64,000 bases of DNA from Orlajensenia flava (lineage in GTDB: Bacteria > Actinomycetota > Actinomycetes > Actinomycetales > Microbacteriaceae), in NCBI RefSeq assembly GCF_004801905.1, contig NZ_SSSN01000014.1, positions 1 to 64,000 on the forward strand. Reading direction: 5' to 3'. The notes beneath the pieces are model-generated. The model searched no databases. It worked only from the letters and a program-made list of their open reading frames with translations, and had not been told where the DNA came from. Shown in pieces: positions 1 to 10,723 of the stretch. The translations under genes and the position numbers were made by a program. Position 1 is the first letter of the stretch, and each line of letters opens with the position of its first letter.

Positions 1-462
1 ATCGAGGTCGACTACGACGGCCGTAAGCCGCTGCTGGTCGGCGTGCTCAAGGGCGCCGTTATGGTCATGGCGGATCTCGCCCGCGAGTTGAAGATCCACG
101 CCGACATGGACTGGATGGCCGTCTCCTCCTACGGGGCCGGTACGAAATCGAGCGGCGTCGTGCGGATCCTCAAAGACCTCGACAGCGACCTGACGGGTCG
201 CGACGTGCTCATCGTCGAGGACATCATCGACTCGGGTCTGACCCTCAGCTGGCTGCGCGAGAACCTCGAGTCGCGGGGGGCGGCATCCGTCGAGATCTGC
301 GCGCTGCTGCGCAAGCCGGAAGCAGCCAAGGTGGACGTCGACGTGAAGTACGTGGGGTTCGAGATCCCGAACCAGTTCGTCGTGGGCTACGGGCTCGACT
401 TCTCGGAGAAGTACCGCAACCTGCGCGGCGTGGGCATCCTCGCACCGCACGTGTACAGCTGA
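1..462 (+). CDS. hpt: Hypoxanthine phosphoribosyltransferase, 5' partial
   Basis: The C-terminal 153 residues of a purine salvage phosphoribosyltransferase that joins hypoxanthine or guanine to PRPP in the cytosol. The frame is open to base 1, so the start lies outside the window; the GTG at 43 is internal. The PRPP-binding loop [11 protein letters not shown] is encoded at 205-237, and the C-terminal [14 protein letters not shown] segment is typical of the family. Its position before ftsH is the usual order in Microbacteriaceae. The 113 bp before ftsH hold no other gene. Confidence 0.95.
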   Translation: MEVDYDGRKPLLVGVLKGAVMVMADLARELKIHADMDWMAVSSYGAGTKSSGVVRILKDLDSDLTGRDVLIVEDIIDSGLTLSWLRENLESRGAASVEICALLRKPEAAKVDVDVKYVGFEIPNQFVVGYGLDFSEKYRNLRGVGILAPHVYS

Positions 463-560
463 CGCTTACCGCCGCCCGCGGGCTGCTCGAGCAGCGCGAC
501 GCGGCGTGACGCTCATGCCGCCGTCAGCGAACACGCAGCACGCACGCAGTTGACGGGCGA

Positions 561-566
561 TACCCT
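561..566 (+). promoter_or_regulatory. Candidate -10 box of ftsH
   Basis: TACCCT fits the actinobacterial TANNNT -10 pattern and lies 9 nt before the ftsH ATG. No good Shine-Dalgarno sequence is seen, so a very short leader is likely. The upstream TTGACG at 550 is too close to serve as its -35 box. Confidence 0.4.
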
Positions 567-575
567 CATAGCACC

Positions 576-2597
<2,022 letters not shown>

Positions 2598-2610
2598 CCC
2601 GGAGGCACCC

Positions 2611-3207
2611 ATGACCGGTGTCGACCGGGCACGAATCGAAGCGGCCGTCACGGAGCTCCTCCTCGCCATCGGCGAGGATCCGGGTCGTCCCGGGCTCGTC
2701 AAGACCCCGCGACGCGTGGCCGAGTCGTACGACGAGTTCTTCGGCGGGCTCCACCGTGACCCGGTTGAGCACCTGAAGGATGCCGTTCCGCTGGGTTCCA
2801 GCGACGACGGCCTCCCGCAGACCGGCGACGCCGTGATGGTGCGCGGCATCGAGTTCCGCTCGATCTGCGAGCACCACCTGCTGCCCTTCGTCGGTGTCGT
2901 CCACGTCGCATACCAACCCGGAGAGCGAGTGGTCGGCCTCGGCAAGCTGTCGGACGTCGTGGAGACCCTGTCTGCCCGACCTCAGCTGCAGGAGCGGCTG
3001 ACCGAGGAGATCGCCGACGCGCTGCAGGAGGGGCTGGAGGCGCGAGGGGTGCTCGTGGTGATGGATGCCGTCCACCGGTGCGTCGTGGCTCGTGGCTCGC
3101 GTCAGACCGGCAGCTCGACGGTCACCGTGGCGAGCCGAGGGCGCCTGACCGACCCGGTGCAACGCGCGGAGCTCATGACCCTGATCGGGTCCTCGACTCG
3201 TGGCTGA
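2611..3207 (+). CDS. folE: GTP cyclohydrolase I
   Basis: Converts GTP to 7,8-dihydroneopterin triphosphate, the first step of folate synthesis. It is 198 aa with the zinc-binding CEHHLLPF motif (Cys86) and the C-terminal HRCVVARGSRQ segment. The frame is open far upstream inside ftsH, but the ATG at 2611 is preceded by CCGGAGGC and gives the normal family length and N-terminus. Its last 8 bases overlap folP. Confidence 0.97.
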   Translation: MTGVDRARIEAAVTELLLAIGEDPGRPGLVKTPRRVAESYDEFFGGLHRDPVEHLKDAVPLGSSDDGLPQTGDAVMVRGIEFRSICEHHLLPFVGVVHVAYQPGERVVGLGKLSDVVETLSARPQLQERLTEEIADALQEGLEARGVLVVMDAVHRCVVARGSRQTGSSTVTVASRGRLTDPVQRAELMTLIGSSTRG

Positions 3208-4027
3208 ATCGGTCGCACTGGACCGCACCCTGGTCATGGGGGTGGTCAACGTGACTCCCGACTCGTTCAGTGATGGCGGACGGTGGCTCAACGCCGATGC
3301 GGCGATCGCTCATGGCCTCGAGCTCGCGGGGCAGGGTGCCGACCTCATCGATGTCGGCGGCGAGTCGACCAGGCCCGGGGCCGCGCGCGTCGATCCCGCA
3401 GCCGAGCAGCGCCGCGTCCTGCCCGTCATCGCGGCTCTTGCCGAGACGGGCGTGACGGTGAGCGTCGACACGATGAACGCGACGACGGCGGAGGCGGCCG
3501 TCGCCTCCGGCGCCCGCATCGTCAATGACGTCTCGGGCGGTCTCGCCGATCCCGAGATGGCCGCAGCGGTGGCCGACCTCGACATCGACTTCGTGGCCAT
3601 GCACTGGCGGGGCCATTCGGAGCGCATGAACTCCCTCGCCGTCTACGCCGACGTGGTCGCCGAGGTCCGTGCCGAGCTGTCGGATCGGCTGAACGCGCTG
3701 ACCGGCGCTGGCATCTCTGAGTCGCGCATCGTCCTCGATCCCGGGCTCGGCTTCGCGAAGGAGGCGCAGCACAACTGGGCGCTGCTCGCCGGGCTCGACG
3801 AGCTCGCGTCGCTCGGTCGCCCGCTGCTCGTCGGCGCATCCCGCAAGCGATTTCTCGGTGAGCTCCTGCCATCCGGTGCGCCTGTCGTCGAACGCGACCT
3901 GCCCACCGCGGTGATCAGCGCATTGGCTGCGCGTGCCGGCGTCTGGGCCGTGCGCGTGCACGACGTCATCGGTACGCGCCTCGCCCTGGATGTCGTGCAG
4001 GCATGGCAAGGTGGAGAGCGTGCATAG
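3200..4027 (+). CDS. folP: Dihydropteroate synthase
   Basis: Condenses p-aminobenzoate with the pterin pyrophosphate to give dihydropteroate; target of sulfonamides. It is 275 aa with the two signature stretches NVTPDSFSDGG (near residue 17) and DVGGESTRPGA. The start is GTG, overlapping the end of folE by 8 bp, which suggests translational coupling. It overlaps folB by 8 bp in the same way. Confidence 0.97.
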   Translation: MAESVALDRTLVMGVVNVTPDSFSDGGRWLNADAAIAHGLELAGQGADLIDVGGESTRPGAARVDPAAEQRRVLPVIAALAETGVTVSVDTMNATTAEAAVASGARIVNDVSGGLADPEMAAAVADLDIDFVAMHWRGHSERMNSLAVYADVVAEVRAELSDRLNALTGAGISESRIVLDPGLGFAKEAQHNWALLAGLDELASLGRPLLVGASRKRFLGELLPSGAPVVERDLPTAVISALAARAGVWAVRVHDVIGTRLALDVVQAWQGGERA

Positions 4028-4391
4028 CGACGCCGACAGCATCAGCATCACGGGGCTGCGGGTGCAGGCGAACCACGGGGTGTTCGAGCACGAGCGCCGC
4101 GATGGCCAGGAGTTCGTCATCGACGTGACCGTCTGGCTCGACAGTGCGCGCGCGGCGAGGGCCGACGACCTGAACAGCACGGTCCACTACGGCGAGCTCG
4201 CGGTCGCGGTGGCCGATGCCGTGCGGCGCGACCCGGTCGACCTGATCGAGACCGTCGCCGATCGTATCGCCGGTGTCGCGCTCGGGTTCTCGGCGGTCCT
4301 GAGCACCCGCGTGACTGTCCACAAGCCGAACGCCCCCATTCCCGAGCGCTTCGACGACGTGAGCGTGACCATCACGAGGAGCCGCGCATGA
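4020..4391 (+). CDS. folB: Dihydroneopterin aldolase
   Basis: Cleaves dihydroneopterin to 6-hydroxymethyl-dihydropterin and glycolaldehyde. It is 123 aa. GLRVQANHGVFEHE near the N-terminus and the HKPNAPIPE segment with its conserved lysine near the C-terminus are hallmarks of the family. The GTG at 4020 was chosen because AGGTGGAG precedes it at good spacing; a GTG at 4011 is the alternative. The stop overlaps the folK start as ATGA. Confidence 0.95.
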   Translation: MHSDADSISITGLRVQANHGVFEHERRDGQEFVIDVTVWLDSARAARADDLNSTVHYGELAVAVADAVRRDPVDLIETVADRIAGVALGFSAVLSTRVTVHKPNAPIPERFDDVSVTITRSRA

Positions 4392-4912
4392 GCGCTCTGC
4401 GCGCGGGCGAGAGGAAGGCGGTGCTTGCGTTGGGCAGCAACCTCGGCGACCGCGCCCGCGAGATCGACACGGCGGTCTCGGAGCTCTCGGGAACGGATGG
4501 CATCCGTCTGCTCGCCTTTTCGCCCATCGTCGAGACCCGGGCCGTGAAGGTGCACGGTGTCGACGAGTTCGCCCCCCGCTACCTCAACGCCGTGGCCGTC
4601 GTGGCGACCACATTGGCGCCCGAGCAGCTGCTGCACCAGGTCAACCGCATCGAGGCCGACCACGGACGCGTGCGCGACGAGCGCTGGGGTGATCGAACGC
4701 TCGACATCGACATCGTCTGTCACGGCGACATCGTCTCCGACGCACCGCAGCTGACGCTTCCCCACCCCCGCGCCGCCGGGCGCGACTTCGTGCTCGCCCC
4801 CTGGCTCGCGGCCGACCCCGACGCCGAGCTGCCCGGAATCGGGCGCGTTGACGAACTGCTCGCGGGCATCGAGGACACCACTCGGCCATGGACTCCCGGA
4901 GGGGCCCGATGA
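4388..4912 (+). CDS. folK: 2-amino-4-hydroxy-6-hydroxymethyldihydropteridine diphosphokinase
   Basis: Transfers pyrophosphate from ATP to 6-hydroxymethyl-dihydropterin, supplying the FolP substrate. The 174 aa protein shows ALGSNLGDR at the N-terminus, the HPPK signature DRTLDIDIV and the PHPR segment. It starts in an ATGA overlap with folB and ends in another ATGA overlap with the DUF3180 gene, so folE to the PH genes look like a single transcript. Confidence 0.97.
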   Translation: MSALRAGERKAVLALGSNLGDRAREIDTAVSELSGTDGIRLLAFSPIVETRAVKVHGVDEFAPRYLNAVAVVATTLAPEQLLHQVNRIEADHGRVRDERWGDRTLDIDIVCHGDIVSDAPQLTLPHPRAAGRDFVLAPWLAADPDAELPGIGRVDELLAGIEDTTRPWTPGGAR

Positions 4913-5373
4913 ATCGAACGCACGCGTCCACTCTCATCGCACTCGGCCTGGTGGGAGCCGTCGCGACGTTCCTGCTCGAGCTGGCGACGGCGGCGTCGGG
5001 GCACGCGGTGTTCATCCCGCCACTCACCCTCGCGCTGACACTGGTGATCATCGCGGTCGCGGTCGTCGCGCTGGCGATCCCCATCCGGCGTGCGGTGCGC
5101 GGCAAGGCAACCGGACGCATCGACCCCTTCCGCGCGATGCGGACCGCGGCGCTCGCCAAGGCCTGTGCATTGGCGGCCGCGCTGCTGCTCGGCGGCGGAG
5201 TCGGCGTGCTGGTCTACCTGCTCAGCAGGACGGCGATCGCCTCGACCGGCCCCATCCTGTTGACCGTCGTGTCGAGCCTGGCGGCACTCGTGCTGCTGGT
5301 CGCCGGCCTGGTCGCCGAGTCCTTCTGCATCCTCCCTCCCGACGACGATGACGAGGGGCACGCGCATGCCTGA
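4909..5373 (+). CDS. DUF3180 family membrane protein
   Basis: A 154 aa protein with four hydrophobic helices (about 8-30, 37-60, 84-108, 118-140) and an acidic, His-containing tail. DUF3180 proteins are actinobacterial and typically follow folK; no reaction is known. The ATG at 4909 is preceded by GGAGGGG and overlaps the folK stop. An in-frame ATG at 4888 lacks comparable spacing. Confidence 0.85.
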   Translation: MNRTHASTLIALGLVGAVATFLLELATAASGHAVFIPPLTLALTLVIIAVAVVALAIPIRRAVRGKATGRIDPFRAMRTAALAKACALAAALLLGGGVGVLVYLLSRTAIASTGPILLTVVSSLAALVLLVAGLVAESFCILPPDDDDEGHAHA

Positions 5374-5884
5374 TGACGAGACGATCCCCACCGTTGGGCC
5401 GGAGAGACGCCTGCAACTCGACGACGTCGAGTGGAGACGGGTGTCGCCGAAGTATCTCGTCGTGGCGATCGTCGGACGCATCGTCTCGGCGGTCGTGATC
5501 GGCGCCGCAGCCGTCTTCCTCTGGCTCGTGGCCGGATGGGGCTGGATCCCGTGGGTGCTGCCCGTCATCGGCGTCGGCTTCCTCATCGCGATCATCATCG
5601 AACCGCGGCGGGTGCGCTCGATCGGCTACGCCCTGCGAGCGGACGACCTGGTGTTCCGTCGCGGAATCATGTTCCAGCGGTTCGTCGCCGTCCCGTACGG
5701 GCGCATGCAGCTCGTCGACATCACACGCGGTCCGGTGTCGCGGGTGCTCGGGCTTGCCGACCTGCGACTCGTGACCGCCGCCGCGGCGTCGGGAGTCGCC
5801 ATCCCCGGCCTGCCCGAAGCGGATGCCGAGGATCTGCGCGACCGACTGGTGTCGCTCGCGGAAACGCGACGGGCCGGGCTGTGA
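5366..5884 (+). CDS. PH (bPH2/YdbS-type) domain membrane protein
   Basis: A 172 aa protein with two adjoining membrane helices (about 33-75) followed by a bacterial pleckstrin-homology domain beginning at RSIGYALRADDLVFRRG. Together with the next gene it forms the usual YdbS/YdbT-like pair of actinobacteria and firmicutes, whose role in envelope physiology is not settled. The ATG at 5366 overlaps the preceding stop by 8 bp, with GAGGGGC upstream. Confidence 0.85.
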   Translation: MPDDETIPTVGPERRLQLDDVEWRRVSPKYLVVAIVGRIVSAVVIGAAAVFLWLVAGWGWIPWVLPVIGVGFLIAIIIEPRRVRSIGYALRADDLVFRRGIMFQRFVAVPYGRMQLVDITRGPVSRVLGLADLRLVTAAAASGVAIPGLPEADAEDLRDRLVSLAETRRAGL

Positions 5885-7410
5885 GGTTCGCGGACGGCGC
5901 CTGGCACCGGCTGCATCCGGCGACGCCTCTCCTGCGCGGCGGCCTCGCCTTCGTGGCGATAGCCGGATTCGTCATCGCGAACCTGCGCGAACGTCTGGTC
6001 GACTTCTTCTTCCGCGTTCCCCAGTTCGGCGACGACCCGATCGACGAGATCGTCAACCACGGCTTCGTCGGCTGGGCGCTGCTGGGCGTCCTCGGCGTGC
6101 TCCTGGCGATCATCGCCGTGTTCACCGTGTCGTGGCGGATGCACACCTTCCGCATCACGGACGACCTCGTCGAGGTGCGCTCCGGCATCCTGCTGCGAAC
6201 CCACCGTCGTGCGCGGCTCGACCGCATCCAGGGCGTGAGCATCTCCCGCAACCTGCTCGCCCGCATCTTCGGTGCGGCCAAGCTGGACATCACCGTGGCG
6301 GGAAACGACGCCAACGTTCAGCTCGCCTACCTGGGTTCGGCCGCGACGGATGAGCTGCGCCGCGAGATCCTCACACTCGCCAGCGGGGCGCGCCGTGAGG
6401 CGACCGAGCCGGTCGCCCTCGATCAGGACGGCGCAGAGCATCCGGACGCATCGGCGTCGACAGGCGCGCGCCTCGGCGGCCTGGTGAACCGGCGGGTGGG
6501 GGAATTCCTGGCGCCGGAGCTGGATCCGGATGCGGCGCCGCCGGAGTCCGTCGTGCGCATCCCCCTCCTCCGCCTGATCGGCTCGGTCGTGCTGACCGGC
6601 TTCACCGTCGTGCTCGTCATGTTCATCATCGCGATCGCCATCGGACTCTCGCAGGGCGAGTTCTGGCCGGTCCTCGTCGTGCTGCCGGTCATCCTCGGTG
6701 GTGGCAGCTTCTACATCCGGCGGGTCAGCCGTCAGCTGCGCTACACGATCGCCGGCACACCGGACGGCGTGCGGGTCGGATACGGCCTCCTCTCCACCAA
6801 CAACGACACCCTTCCGCCCGGTCGGATCCACGCGATCGGAGTCGACCAGCCGCTGCTGTGGCGTCCGTTCGGGTGGTGGCGGGTGCGTGTCAACACCGCC
6901 GGTCACGCGAGCCGTGACCGCCAGAACCGGGAGAACACGACCGTGCTGCCCGTCGGCAACGGCGCGGACGTGCGGGCCGTGCTCGGCCTCATCCTGCCCT
7001 CCTTCACCGATGCCGAGGCGCAGGGCATCATCGAGAGCGGAATGGTCTCGCGCGGAGGAGACGACGGGTTCACCAACGCTCCGCGGCGGGCGGCCTGGCT
7101 GCGTCCGTTCTCCTGGCGTCGCACGGGGTTCCGGGAGCACGGCAGCATCGTGCTGCTTCGCCGCGGCGTGCTCTCGCGCGACCTCGTCGTCGTGCCCCTC
7201 GCGCGCCTGCAGAGCGTGGCGCTCGAGCAGGGGCCGGTGCATCGGATGCTGCGGCTGGCGTCCGTGCGGATGCAGACGGTCTCCGGTCCCGTCGCCGCGG
7301 CACTCGAGGTCGTCCCCGCTGACACGGCGCTGGCGCTGTACCGGCGCACGGCGGCCGACGCCGTCGAGTGGGCGAGCGTGGACACCAGTCATCACTGGGG
7401 GGCCTCGTGA
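5881..7410 (+). CDS. Multi-PH-domain membrane protein (YdbT-like)
   Basis: A 509 aa membrane protein with hydrophobic pairs near residues 17-40 and 58-78 and again near 225-265, interleaved with three bPH2-like segments: one beginning at RITDDLVEVRSGILL, one at TIAGTPDGVRVGYG and one at HGSIVLLRRGVLSRD. The repeated arrangement matches YdbT. The frame is open upstream inside the previous gene, but the GTG at 5881 overlapping that gene's stop (GTGA) is the likely start. Function is inferred only from the family and gene order. Confidence 0.85.
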   Translation: MRFADGAWHRLHPATPLLRGGLAFVAIAGFVIANLRERLVDFFFRVPQFGDDPIDEIVNHGFVGWALLGVLGVLLAIIAVFTVSWRMHTFRITDDLVEVRSGILLRTHRRARLDRIQGVSISRNLLARIFGAAKLDITVAGNDANVQLAYLGSAATDELRREILTLASGARREATEPVALDQDGAEHPDASASTGARLGGLVNRRVGEFLAPELDPDAAPPESVVRIPLLRLIGSVVLTGFTVVLVMFIIAIAIGLSQGEFWPVLVVLPVILGGGSFYIRRVSRQLRYTIAGTPDGVRVGYGLLSTNNDTLPPGRIHAIGVDQPLLWRPFGWWRVRVNTAGHASRDRQNRENTTVLPVGNGADVRAVLGLILPSFTDAEAQGIIESGMVSRGGDDGFTNAPRRAAWLRPFSWRRTGFREHGSIVLLRRGVLSRDLVVVPLARLQSVALEQGPVHRMLRLASVRMQTVSGPVAAALEVVPADTALALYRRTAADAVEWASVDTSHHWGAS

Positions 7411-8168
7411 GTGATCCGGCGCAGCGCGCCGGACGGCTCGGGGTCGGCATCATCGGAGCGGGTCGGGTCGGCCCGGTCATCGGCGCCTCCCTCGGGGCAG
7501 CCGGACACGCCGTGGTGGGCATCGCCGCCGTGTCGGCGCCCAGCCGAGAGCGTGCGGAAGCGCTGCTGCCCGGTGTGCCGATCCTCACGGTTCCGGAGGT
7601 GGTCGAGCGCAGTGAACTCGTGGTGCTCGCCGTTCCGGATGCCGAACTGGAGCCGCTGATCGCCGGGCTCGCGGCCACCGGCACCTGGCAGGCGGGCCAA
7701 CTCGTGCTGCACACCTCGGCGCGGTACGGCTGGTCGGTGCTGCAGCCCGCCCTCGGCGCAGGCGCCATCCCGCTCGCCGCGCATCCGGCCATGACGTTCA
7801 CCGGGACGAGCATCGACATCGCCCGGCTCACGGGCACCTGGTTCGCGGTCTCGGCTCCGTCCCCCGTGCTGCCGATCGCCCAGGCGCTGGTGGTGGAGAT
7901 GGGCGGTGAGCCACTCGTCGTCGCCGACGCCGACCGCCCGGCGTACGCCGAGGCGATCGAGACGGCGGTGTCGTTCTCGAGCGCCATCGTCGATCAGGCG
8001 ACCGGGATCCTTCGCAGCATCGGCGTCGATGATGCGGGAGCCGTGCTCGCGCCACTCGTTCGCTCGTCGGTCGAGACAGCGCTGGCCCGCACCGGCTCGG
8101 CTAGCATCGACGTGGCCGACCTTCACACCGGCGACGACTTCGGCGCCCCTCCACCGGAAAGCCCATGA
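7407..8168 (+). CDS. Rossmann-fold DUF2520 protein (NAD(P)-binding)
   Basis: The N-terminus carries the dinucleotide motif GIIGAGRVGPVIG, followed by LAVPDAELEPLI and AAHPAMTFTG, features of the DUF2520 oxidoreductase-like family often placed directly before panC in actinobacteria. A ketopantoate-reductase-like role has been suggested from that neighbourhood but is inference. At 253 aa it looks about 30-40 residues shorter at the C-terminus than family members as I remember them. The GTG start overlaps the preceding TGA; panC overlaps the stop by 4 bp. Confidence 0.85.
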   Translation: MSDPAQRAGRLGVGIIGAGRVGPVIGASLGAAGHAVVGIAAVSAPSRERAEALLPGVPILTVPEVVERSELVVLAVPDAELEPLIAGLAATGTWQAGQLVLHTSARYGWSVLQPALGAGAIPLAAHPAMTFTGTSIDIARLTGTWFAVSAPSPVLPIAQALVVEMGGEPLVVADADRPAYAEAIETAVSFSSAIVDQATGILRSIGVDDAGAVLAPLVRSSVETALARTGSASIDVADLHTGDDFGAPPPESP

Positions 8169-9013
8169 CCCCCCAGATCATCTCCGATATCGCCACCCTG
8201 CGCGCCCTCGTCGGCTCCGCTCGATCGGCGGGAGAGCGGATCGCCCTCGTGCCGACCATGGGAGCGCTGCACGAGGGGCACCGGGCGCTCGTGGCCCACG
8301 CCGCGAGCGTGGCCGACGCCGTCATCGTGTCGATCTTCGTCAACCCGCTGCAGTTCTCCGAACAGGCCGACCTGACCCGCTACCCGCGCACCCTCGAGGC
8401 CGACGCCGTCTCGCTCGCCGACAGTGGTGTCCTGGCGATCTGGGCTCCGAGCGTCGAGACGATGTACCCCGACGGTGCCACCGAGACGCGGGTGAGTGCG
8501 GGACATGTCGGGACCCTGTACGAGGGCGCATCCCGACCCGGTCACTTCGACGGCATGCTCACCGTGGTCGCGAAGCTGTTCAATCTGGTGCAGCCCGATG
8601 TCGCCGTGTTCGGCCAGAAGGACGCTCAGCAAGCGCACATCGTGCGGCGCATGGTGGCCGACCTCAACCTGCCGATCGAGATCGACGTCGTGCCGACCGT
8701 GCGCGAGGCGGACGGACTGGCGCTCTCGAGCCGCAACCGGTTCCTCTCAGCCGACGAGCGTCGCGGAGCGTTGGCGCTGTCGGAGGCCCTCGGCGCGGTC
8801 GAGGCGTCCGCTGCGTCCGGGCTCGGCGAGGCGCTCGCGGAGGGTGCCGCCGCTTTCGGTGACCACGACGCCGTTAAGCTGGACTACCTCGTCGTGGTCG
8901 AACCGAAGACCTTCCTGCCCGTCTCCGACGGCTACCGCGGCGAGGCAGCCGTGCTCGTCGCCGCGCAAGTCGGCAGCACACGTCTCATCGACAACACCAC
9001 CATCACGCTGTAG
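8165..9013 (+). CDS. panC: Pantothenate synthetase
   Basis: ATP-dependent ligation of pantoate and beta-alanine to pantothenate. The 282 aa protein contains the nucleotide-binding PTMGALHEGH segment, the FGQKDAQQ stretch and the KMSKS-like LSSRNRFLS loop. It starts in an ATGA overlap with the DUF2520 gene and is followed after 21 bp by lysS. Confidence 0.97.
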   Translation: MTPQIISDIATLRALVGSARSAGERIALVPTMGALHEGHRALVAHAASVADAVIVSIFVNPLQFSEQADLTRYPRTLEADAVSLADSGVLAIWAPSVETMYPDGATETRVSAGHVGTLYEGASRPGHFDGMLTVVAKLFNLVQPDVAVFGQKDAQQAHIVRRMVADLNLPIEIDVVPTVREADGLALSSRNRFLSADERRGALALSEALGAVEASAASGLGEALAEGAAAFGDHDAVKLDYLVVVEPKTFLPVSDGYRGEAAVLVAAQVGSTRLIDNTTITL

Positions 9014-9034
9014 CAGCCCCGACCGGAAGACACC

Positions 9035-10558
9035 ATGGCCGACGACCAGACGACGCCCGAGCCCACTGCCGAGGAGATCGCCGCGGATGTCTCCGAGCAG
9101 AAGGCCGTTCGACTGGCCAAGCGCGAGCGGCTGATAGCCACAGCCACGGATGCCGCCGGCGGCGCCTACCCCGTCTCCGTCCCCGTGACCGACACCATCC
9201 CCGGCGTGCGAGCGCGCTTCGGCGCGCTCGAGACGGATGTCGCGACCGGCGAGACCGTCGGCATCGCCGGCCGCGTCGTGCACCTGCGCAACACGGGCAA
9301 GCTGTGCTTCGCCGCCCTGCAGTCCGGAGACGGGTCGCGCATCCAGGCGATGGTCTCCCTCGGCGAGGTGGGGGAGGAGAGCCTCCTGCGGTGGAAGGAG
9401 CTCGTCGACCTCGGCGACCACGTGTTCGTAACGGGAGAGGTCATCACCAGTCGGCGCGGAGAGCTGTCGATTCTCGTGAATGACTGGACGATCGCGTCCA
9501 AGGCGATCCTGCCGCTGCCGAACCTGCACACCGAACTCTCCGAGGAGAACCGGGTCCGCAGCCGCTACCTCGACCTCATCGCCCGCGAGCAGGCCCGCAC
9601 CAACGTGCGCGACCGGGCGAAGGCCGTGGCGAGCCTGCGCCGCACGTTCGACGACCTCGACTTCATCGAGGTGGAGACCCCGATGCTGCAGGTGATGCAC
9701 GGCGGGGCATCCGCCCGTCCGTTCGTGACGCACTCCAACGCCTTCGATGCCGAGCTGTTCCTCCGCATAGCGCCGGAGCTCTACCTCAAGCGCGCCGTCG
9801 TCGGCGGGATGGAGCGCGTCTTCGAGATCAACCGGAACTTCCGCAACGAGGGCGCCGACTCGACGCATTCGCCCGAATTCGCCATGCTCGAGGCCTATCA
9901 GGCCTACGGCGACTACAGCACCATCGCCGACCTCACGCAGACCCTCATCCAGGACGCGGCGCAGGCCGTTTCAGGCAGTCACACCGTGACGTGGGCGGAC
10001 GGCACCGAGTACGACCTCGGCGGCGACTGGAGCCGCATCTCCATGTTCGGCTCGCTCTCGGAGGCGCTGGGGCGCGAGATCACGCCCGAGACGCCGATCG
10101 CCGAGCTTCGGGCGATCGCGGACGGGGAGGGAATCGAGATCGACCACCCCCTGCATGGCAAGTACGTCGAGGAGCTCTGGGAGCACTTCGTCAAGAGCGG
10201 CCTCGAGCGTCCCACCTTCGTGATGGACTTCCCCCTCGACACCTCGCCGCTCGTGCGCGCGCACCGGTCGCTGGCGGGGGTCGTGGAGAAATGGGACCTG
10301 TACATCCGCGGGTTCGAGCTCGCCACCGGATACTCCGAGCTGGTGGACCCTGTCGTCCAGCGGGATCGTTTCGTCGAACAGGCACGCCTGGCCGCCGGCG
10401 GCGACCCCGAGGCGATGCGCCTCGATGAGGAGTTCCTGCGCGCACTCGAGTTCGGGATGCCGCCGACCGGCGGCATGGGCATGGGCATCGACCGTCTGCT
10501 CATGGCGCTGACGGGCCTCGGCATCCGCGAGACGATCCTCTTCCCGCTCGTCAAGTAG
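9035..10558 (+). CDS. lysS: Lysyl-tRNA synthetase, class II
   Basis: Charges tRNA-Lys with lysine. The 507 aa protein has an N-terminal OB-fold anticodon-binding domain (about 60-160) and the class II core: motif 2 around FEINRNFRNEG and motif 3 around GMGMGIDRLLMALTG near the C-terminus. It is the last gene of the run before a hairpin at 10574-10592. Spacing of 21 bp after panC suggests cotranscription. Confidence 0.97.
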   Translation: MADDQTTPEPTAEEIAADVSEQKAVRLAKRERLIATATDAAGGAYPVSVPVTDTIPGVRARFGALETDVATGETVGIAGRVVHLRNTGKLCFAALQSGDGSRIQAMVSLGEVGEESLLRWKELVDLGDHVFVTGEVITSRRGELSILVNDWTIASKAILPLPNLHTELSEENRVRSRYLDLIAREQARTNVRDRAKAVASLRRTFDDLDFIEVETPMLQVMHGGASARPFVTHSNAFDAELFLRIAPELYLKRAVVGGMERVFEINRNFRNEGADSTHSPEFAMLEAYQAYGDYSTIADLTQTLIQDAAQAVSGSHTVTWADGTEYDLGGDWSRISMFGSLSEALGREITPETPIAELRAIADGEGIEIDHPLHGKYVEELWEHFVKSGLERPTFVMDFPLDTSPLVRAHRSLAGVVEKWDLYIRGFELATGYSELVDPVVQRDRFVEQARLAAGGDPEAMRLDEEFLRALEFGMPPTGGMGMGIDRLLMALTGLGIRETILFPLVK

Positions 10559-10573
10559 CGAGACGCTACGCAG

Positions 10574-10592
10574 CCCGACCGACCAGGTCGGG
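10574..10592 (+). terminator. Hairpin after lysS
   Basis: CCCGACC pairs with GGTCGGG around a 5-nt loop, followed by a weak T-containing stretch. It lies 15 bp after the lysS stop and probably ends the fol-pan-lysS transcript. Confidence 0.6.
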
Positions 10593-10640
10593 TTGATTCG
10601 TCGCGCCTAGGCGTCCACGTCGACATGTGGCTAATTCTGT

Positions 10641-10690
10641 GAATGTATTGCTTTGTGTTGGAATGTGTGGGAATCTGTCTGAACGTTCGA
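10641..10690 (+). promoter_or_regulatory. Candidate FruR operator, 10-bp phased repeats
   Basis: GAAT(G/C)T-like units begin at 10641, 10661 and 10671, with GAACGT at 10681, so the units recur on one helix face at 10-bp steps. They sit 34-83 bp before the fruR start, where an autoregulating DeoR repressor would bind. The position and phasing are seen; the binding is inferred. Confidence 0.55.
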
Positions 10691-10723
10691 AGGTGAATGA
10701 TCCTCGAACGGAGAGGATCGAGC

